The position numbers and the translations under genes were made by a program. Source: Thalassobaculum sp965228445 (lineage in GTDB: Bacteria; Pseudomonadota; Alphaproteobacteria; Thalassobaculales; Thalassobaculaceae). From it: a stretch of DNA of 64,000 bases. The notes below the pieces were generated by a model. It saw only the letters and a program-made list of their open reading frames with translations, ran no database searches and had not been told where the DNA came from. The stretch lies in NCBI GenBank assembly GCA_965228445.1, contig OZ245813.1, positions 4,926,997 through 4,990,996 of the forward strand, in the 5' to 3' direction. Below, piece after piece: positions 60,453 through 64,000 of the stretch (within the stretch, counting starts at the first letter, position 1; each line of letters starts with the position of its first letter).

Positions 60453-62222
60453 TCACACCAGATCGTCCGGGACGAACCAGGATTTCCTGGCGAAGGCCCG
60501 GCCCTCATCGAACGGGAAGGCGGCGACATACGGCCGCCTTTCGGCGTTTTCGCTCCCGCCCTCGGCCGCCTGGCGCCACAGGTCGAACAGCTCGGCATTG
60601 TTCCCGGCGATCTCCCGACCGGCGAAGACGGAGCCGAGGTGATCGTCCCACAGCCGACGCTCGAAGGCGCGGACCTGCTTCACATCCTCCCACACCACCC
60701 CGGCCTCGGTGTCCCAGCGCAGGCTGCGGCCGTTCAGATTGGCCGAGCTGACGATCGCCAGGCGGTGATCGACGATGAAGACCTTGGAGTGGATGTAGAC
60801 CACGGGGTGCCCGTCGATCGACCGGCGGTCCTCGGTATCGACCTGCTGGTAGGGATTGATCAGCGAATAGAAGGCCGCGCGCTCGCCGAAGGCCTCCTGC
60901 ACCGCCTCCAGGCATCGGATCTGCAGCCATTCGCCATGGCGATGGGGCGGCTCGGTCGCATCCTCGTACAGCACCTCCTGCGGCGCCGAGGGCAGCAGCA
61001 GGATGAGCCGCAGGTCCGGCTGCCGGCGGGCGGCGTCGACCAGGGCCTGGACGATGCTGCGGGAGCGCAGGAACTGGGTCTCGATATAGATCAGCCCCTC
61101 GGCCTGGCGGATGGCGTCGAGATGCGCCTCCTCAATCTCCGTGAAGGCCGGGCGGGGGCCGAATTCCGTCAGTGTCCGGCGCTGGCGTGACACCGTCTTG
61201 ATGAAGCGGAGCGTACCGACCTCGGACCCGGCCGGGCGGGGGGCCGGATTGGTCGGATCCATCCGGTCGACCGGCGCGGGCATGTTCCGTACGAAGCGGC
61301 GCAGCCGTCGGACACGCTGGTTGAACGGCTTCACCTCGCGGTTCCAGCAGTCGATGAAATGGGCGCGGGCATCGGCGCAGACCGGTCCGGTGACCGCCAG
61401 GCTCACATCGTGCCAGGTATCGTCGGATGGCCGGTCATGGTCCGGCGTGTCGTAGCGCCGTTCGTTGATGTCGAGCCCGCCGATCACCACGAAGGACCCG
61501 TCGATCACGGCGAGCTTCTGATGGTAGGTGGCGGGGCGGAGGCGCGGCGGCGGGCCGAGCCGCGGCAGCATGGTGCGAGCGTCGCGGGTGCCGAGCAGGG
61601 GTGCCAGCCCGGGCGCGTCCGCCAGCAGCGCGTCGGTCTGCATGCCCTGGGCGCGCGCCATGCTGCGAACCCGGAACCAGACCAGTGGCCAGAAGATCCA
61701 GCGCAGCATCTTGCCGACCTTGGCCTCGTGCAGGGCGGCGACGATCTGCAGGGTGCGCGTGGCATCGGCCTGGGAATCGACGGAGGCCCGGGCCCGGTGG
61801 AAGCCCCGCACCGAGGCCCAGGTGAGCTTGTGCAGGTCGGTGGCGACAGTCGGTTCGAAATCGGTAAGGAGGATGCGGACATCGACCCCGCGGGCGGAGA
61901 CCGCGGCAATCAGATCGCCCCAGGTCTGCAGTCCGGCATCGAGAAGACGCCGGGACCGCAGGCGGGTGGCCGGGTCGAGAATACGAAAGCCCAGAAGCAC
62001 CTCGTCGCGCGCGTCGTAGATCCGGTCTTCAAGGACCGGATAGGCCTCGCTCGCTTCGATCAGGGGCGTGACGGTCTCCTGGGAGGCGCCGGCGGCGTCG
62101 CGCAGGCGGGACACCTGATCCTGGATCACCCGAAACTCCTGTTTTGCATCCATCGCTGTAACGGTATCGGCGTGGTTGACCTGGGGAGTACGGGGCTGCC
62201 TGGTGACCGCCGGGAACGTCAT
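60453..62222 (-). CDS. Phospholipase D-family protein
   Basis: A 589-residue protein with two HKD catalytic motifs: HQKLAVID (His234, Lys236, Asp241) and HSKVFIVD (His478, Lys480, Asp485), each followed by a Gly/Ser-rich stretch with Asn ('GGLDIN', 'SSANLN'). Both half-sites are intact, so it should be an active phosphodiesterase or transphosphatidylase, as in cardiolipin synthases or PLDs. No N-terminal membrane helices are seen, unlike classical ClsA. The ATG at 62222 has no good ribosome site; the ATG at 62153 is an alternative. Confidence 0.9.
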   Translation of the reverse strand: MTFPAVTRQPRTPQVNHADTVTAMDAKQEFRVIQDQVSRLRDAAGASQETVTPLIEASEAYPVLEDRIYDARDEVLLGFRILDPATRLRSRRLLDAGLQTWGDLIAAVSARGVDVRILLTDFEPTVATDLHKLTWASVRGFHRARASVDSQADATRTLQIVAALHEAKVGKMLRWIFWPLVWFRVRSMARAQGMQTDALLADAPGLAPLLGTRDARTMLPRLGPPPRLRPATYHQKLAVIDGSFVVIGGLDINERRYDTPDHDRPSDDTWHDVSLAVTGPVCADARAHFIDCWNREVKPFNQRVRRLRRFVRNMPAPVDRMDPTNPAPRPAGSEVGTLRFIKTVSRQRRTLTEFGPRPAFTEIEEAHLDAIRQAEGLIYIETQFLRSRSIVQALVDAARRQPDLRLILLLPSAPQEVLYEDATEPPHRHGEWLQIRCLEAVQEAFGERAAFYSLINPYQQVDTEDRRSIDGHPVVYIHSKVFIVDHRLAIVSSANLNGRSLRWDTEAGVVWEDVKQVRAFERRLWDDHLGSVFAGREIAGNNAELFDLWRQAAEGGSENAERRPYVAAFPFDEGRAFARKSWFVPDDLV

Positions 62223-62372
62223 CTAGAACCGTTTGTCTGTATGTCGAGGTGCCGGGCGATTCTACTCGAGGCACTGAGCGGTGCCCTAACGCGCGACAGG
62301 GCTCCCGCAACGAGACCCCTGTCGATGATGTGCACTGCGCGTATCGGACTGCTTGTCCTGCAGGCCTGGCGG

Positions 62373-62657
62373 TCAGCGGGCCGGCTGGGTTTCGCTGGAC
62401 GGCAGGCTGATTTCGTCGGCTATCGCTGTCTTGACCACGTTCAGGTCCATTGTATTCCGCACGCTGGTCCAGGCGGTCTGAACTTCCGGCGCTTCAAGGC
62501 CGACTTCGGTGACGCCGGTCGCGGCGTGAACGGCAAATCTCAGGGTGTCCGGCGCATAGGACTGGGCCAGCATCGCGCCTCCGAGCAGGGCGGCCGGCAT
62601 GGCGAACAGGGTGACGAGGGCGGCGCCGGTGACGATGGCGATGGAACGGATCCGCAT
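62373..62657 (-). CDS. Small exported or membrane-anchored protein
   Basis: A 94-residue protein whose first 32 residues are a membrane helix or signal sequence (RIRSIAIVTGAALVTLFAMP...). A polar domain follows ('APEVQTAWTSVRNTMDLNVV...'). GGGAGG lies 7 nt before the ATG, within the 3' end of the upstream 42-codon gene, so the two are translationally coupled. I recognise no family. It belongs to the sigma-factor operon and may be a stress-response peptide or a regulator of the sigma factor. Confidence 0.65.
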   Translation of the reverse strand: MRIRSIAIVTGAALVTLFAMPAALLGGAMLAQSYAPDTLRFAVHAATGVTEVGLEAPEVQTAWTSVRNTMDLNVVKTAIADEISLPSSETQPAR

Positions 62658-62660
62658 GAT

Positions 62661-62789
62661 CTAACCTCCCGCGACGACGAGAAGAATCTGGGCCCACAGG
62701 GTGGTGGCAGCCGCGCATCCGATGGTGAGGACGGTACGCTGCAGCGCCGGGGGCATCGCGGTGAGGGTTTGCTCCATTGCCGTTTTCAT
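62661..62789 (-). CDS. 42-residue single-helix membrane protein
   Basis: A very short gene with AGGAGA 5 nt before its ATG. The product begins MKTAMEQTLTAMPPALQRTV and continues with a hydrophobic helix (IGCAAATTLWAQILLVVAGG). Between the sigma-factor stop and its start there are 52 bp; its own stop lies 3 bp before the next ATG. The good ribosome site, the compact spacing and the membrane helix argue that it is real. Function unknown. Confidence 0.65.
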   Translation of the reverse strand: MKTAMEQTLTAMPPALQRTVLTIGCAAATTLWAQILLVVAGG

Positions 62790-62841
62790 TTCTCTGTCTC
62801 CTGTTCTAGGTCGCTCGGCCGATCACGGTGCGGTGGGTTGC

Positions 62842-63408
62842 TCAGGCAACGCCCGCGTGGTGAGCGATGACGCCGTTGCGCGACCGCATGGAAGAGGCAT
62901 AGGCAGGCGTGGCGGAGAGATGCGATCCACCAACATGCAGCTCACGCAGACGCATGCGGGCGCGGGCGACCCGGGACTTCACGGTGCCGACGGCGACGTC
63001 GAGCATCTCGGCGATATCCGGGTAGGGAACGTTTTCGAGGCCGGCGAGGATCAGCAGTTCCTGATCGGCCTTATCCAGATTCGAGAACGCCGCCATGAAC
63101 TCCTTGAGTTCGACGGTGTCCTGCTGGGCGCCGGGGATGGCCTGTTCGTACTTCCCGGAGTCCAGATCCTCCGAACCGGCGACCGGACGCGGCCGGCGGC
63201 ACTCGGAGATGAAGTGGTTGCGCATGATGGTGAACATCCAGGCCTTGAGGTTGGAGCCTTCCTCGAAGCTGTCGATGCGCTTCAGCGCCCGCTCGACAGT
63301 GTCCTGGACCAGATCGTCGGCACGGGCGGCATCCCGGGTCAGCGACCGTGCGAAGCGGCGCAGGGTCGGGAGCAGCTGTTCGATCTCTTTGGCCACGTTC
63401 GGACTCAT
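62842..63408 (-). CDS. ECF-type RNA polymerase sigma factor
   Basis: A 188-residue sigma factor starting at the ATG at 63408, with AGGTGA 5 nt upstream (a GTG at 63417 would add three residues). Region 2 is 'RFARSLTRDAARADDLVQDTVERALKR' with 'NLKAWMFTIMRNHFISECRR'; region 4 is 'LAGLENVPYPDIAEMLDVAVGTVKSRVARARMRLREL'. The sequence resembles the EcfG/ECF15-like alphaproteobacterial group. A C-terminal tail of about 25 residues follows region 4. NepR and PhyR are not adjacent, so assignment to the general stress system is tentative. Confidence 0.92.
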   Translation of the reverse strand: MSPNVAKEIEQLLPTLRRFARSLTRDAARADDLVQDTVERALKRIDSFEEGSNLKAWMFTIMRNHFISECRRPRPVAGSEDLDSGKYEQAIPGAQQDTVELKEFMAAFSNLDKADQELLILAGLENVPYPDIAEMLDVAVGTVKSRVARARMRLRELHVGGSHLSATPAYASSMRSRNGVIAHHAGVA

Positions 63409-63413
63409 CTCGG

Positions 63414-63767
63414 TCACCTGTGTTCGTTGCGATGACCGTTAATAAAATACTTACGAGCGCCGCTTTCAATAAAAAGCGCTGCCCACTCTAAATCATAAGG
63501 CTCCATTTGGGCGGTTTGTATAATGGAGGCCATTTCATCAACATGAGGAACGGGCAGAAAAGGCGTCTCGTGTTCATATTGATTATTCGGCTCACTATGA
63601 GCCGGAGGGGTGTCTTGGGCGAAATGGGTTGAATGAACATTTGAAGCCAATGTGTCATTTGACACATAATGAGGCTGTTGAGTAAGTAGCTCACTATGAG
63701 TATATGATAGGTAAGCTGTTACCCTGTAAGGCGCTATCTGTCCGAACCAATTGGTGTTAGTGCTCAA
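63414..63767 (-). CDS. Doubtful AT-rich ORF of 117 aa upstream of the sigma factor
   Basis: An open frame starting at a TTG, whose end overlaps the GTG start option of the sigma factor. It is low in GC compared with all neighbours, has no strong ribosome site and matches no family I know. The translation is rich in His, Asn, Gln and Tyr, with a plausible C-terminal part (MEPYDLEWAALFIESGARKY). It could be a recently acquired or rapidly evolving gene, or non-coding sequence. The region also carries the palindrome at 63650-63667. Confidence 0.3.
   Translation of the reverse strand: MSTNTNWFGQIAPYRVTAYLSYTHSELLTQQPHYVSNDTLASNVHSTHFAQDTPPAHSEPNNQYEHETPFLPVPHVDEMASIIQTAQMEPYDLEWAALFIESGARKYFINGHRNEHR
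63650..63667. promoter_or_regulatory. ATGTGTCA-TT-TGACACAT palindrome
   Basis: A near-perfect 18-bp palindrome (8-bp arms, TT spacer) in the AT-rich region 240 bp upstream of the sigma factor. CGGCTCA-CTA-TGAGCCG nearby (63589-63605) is a second hairpin. Both could be operators or RNA stems; nothing in the sequence says which. Confidence 0.4.
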
Positions 63768-63859
63768 ATTCGGATGAATTTGATCCGCGGTAGCCAGTGT
63801 GGCGCCGGAGATACGACGACATGGGTGGGTTGGCCTAGCCTTGCACCTTGGAGAACCCG

Positions 63860-64000
63860 ATGGGTGATGAACAAAAGTCTGGTCGTCGTACTGAGCGTTT
63901 GCAGCTCATGTTGGACGACGAAGAACTGACTCGGATTGACGATTGGCGGTTCGACAATCGCATCCCGACCCGTGCGGCCGCGATCCGGGAACTTATTAGA
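63860..64000 (+). CDS. Ribbon-helix-helix-like small DNA-binding protein, 5' part
   Basis: The first 47 codons of a gene that runs off the window. GGAGAA is placed 4-5 nt before the ATG. The product begins MGDEQKSGRRTERLQLML and continues 'DDEELTRIDDWRFDNRIPTRAAAIRELIR', a pattern I associate with short RHH/CopG-like proteins common in alphaproteobacteria. It is divergent from the sigma-factor operon across the AT-rich island. Confidence 0.72.
   Translation, partial: MGDEQKSGRRTERLQLMLDDEELTRIDDWRFDNRIPTRAAAIRELIR

Overview
The window is high-GC DNA with tightly packed genes, many 1-4 bp start/stop overlaps and no rRNA, tRNA, IS element, phage gene or CRISPR array that I could find. GC-rich codon use, OxyR/KatG, two cobalamin riboswitches, GbcAB betaine catabolism, dipeptide- and branched-chain-type ABC systems and an ECF sigma factor all fit an environmental (probably marine or soil) alphaproteobacterium, most likely of the Rhodospirillales type. 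That placement is inference.

Layout. 1-4902 (+): the end of a peptide-type (family 5) ABC importer operon (binding protein, two ATPases, two permeases). It converges on a two-gene operon (6572-4906, -) for a TIM-barrel sugar-phosphate isomerase-like protein and a glycerophosphodiester phosphodiesterase. 6648-11868 (-): a MacAB-TolC-like tripartite exporter whose periplasmic adaptor carries an N-terminal cytoplasmic PAS domain. 12020-13986 (-): two paralogous secreted six-cysteine proteins and an unrecognised protein. 14265-17401 (+): AraC regulator with a Fur-box-like palindrome, then a TonB-dependent siderophore receptor. 17598-20623 (-): class I ribonucleotide reductase nrdB/nrdA behind a cobalamin riboswitch. 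21352-26223 (+): gbcA-gbcB glycine betaine demethylation behind a second, divergently oriented cobalamin riboswitch, then an FdhF/YdeP-type molybdoenzyme.

26416-38583 is catabolic and redox: two beta-hydroxyacid dehydrogenases, a flavoprotein monooxygenase, an amidase, a PEP mutase/isocitrate lyase superfamily enzyme, a cupin dioxygenase-like protein, an SDR with a divergent IclR regulator, an orphan CoxL-like molybdenum hydroxylase with Gln at the usual catalytic Glu position, an inositol-monophosphatase-like enzyme and a flavin-reductase-like protein. 38590-51296 looks like one degradation unit: AraC regulator, Baeyer-Villiger monooxygenase, TetR regulator, acyl-CoA ligase, a DsbA-like isomerase, a complete branched-chain-type ABC importer with an embedded SDR, and a TetR repressor.

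51496-55788 holds oxidative-stress genes: katG divergent from oxyR (both redox cysteines present), plus a VOC protein. 55911-59909 (+): an envelope cluster of a CHASE2 membrane protein without an output domain, a small secreted SH3-like protein and an M48 metalloprotease. 60091-63408: a small soluble anti-sigma-like protein, a phospholipase D-family protein, two tiny membrane proteins (one of 42 residues) and an ECF sigma factor, followed by an AT-richer island and the start of a ribbon-helix-helix-like gene at the edge.

The most interesting points are the back-to-back cobalamin riboswitches (one on the unexpected target gbcAB), the PAS-adaptor fusion in an exporter, the six-cysteine secreted pair, the CHASE2/SH3/M48 cluster, the sigma-factor operon with tiny membrane proteins, and a set of dispersed palindromes concentrated in convergent intergenic gaps.
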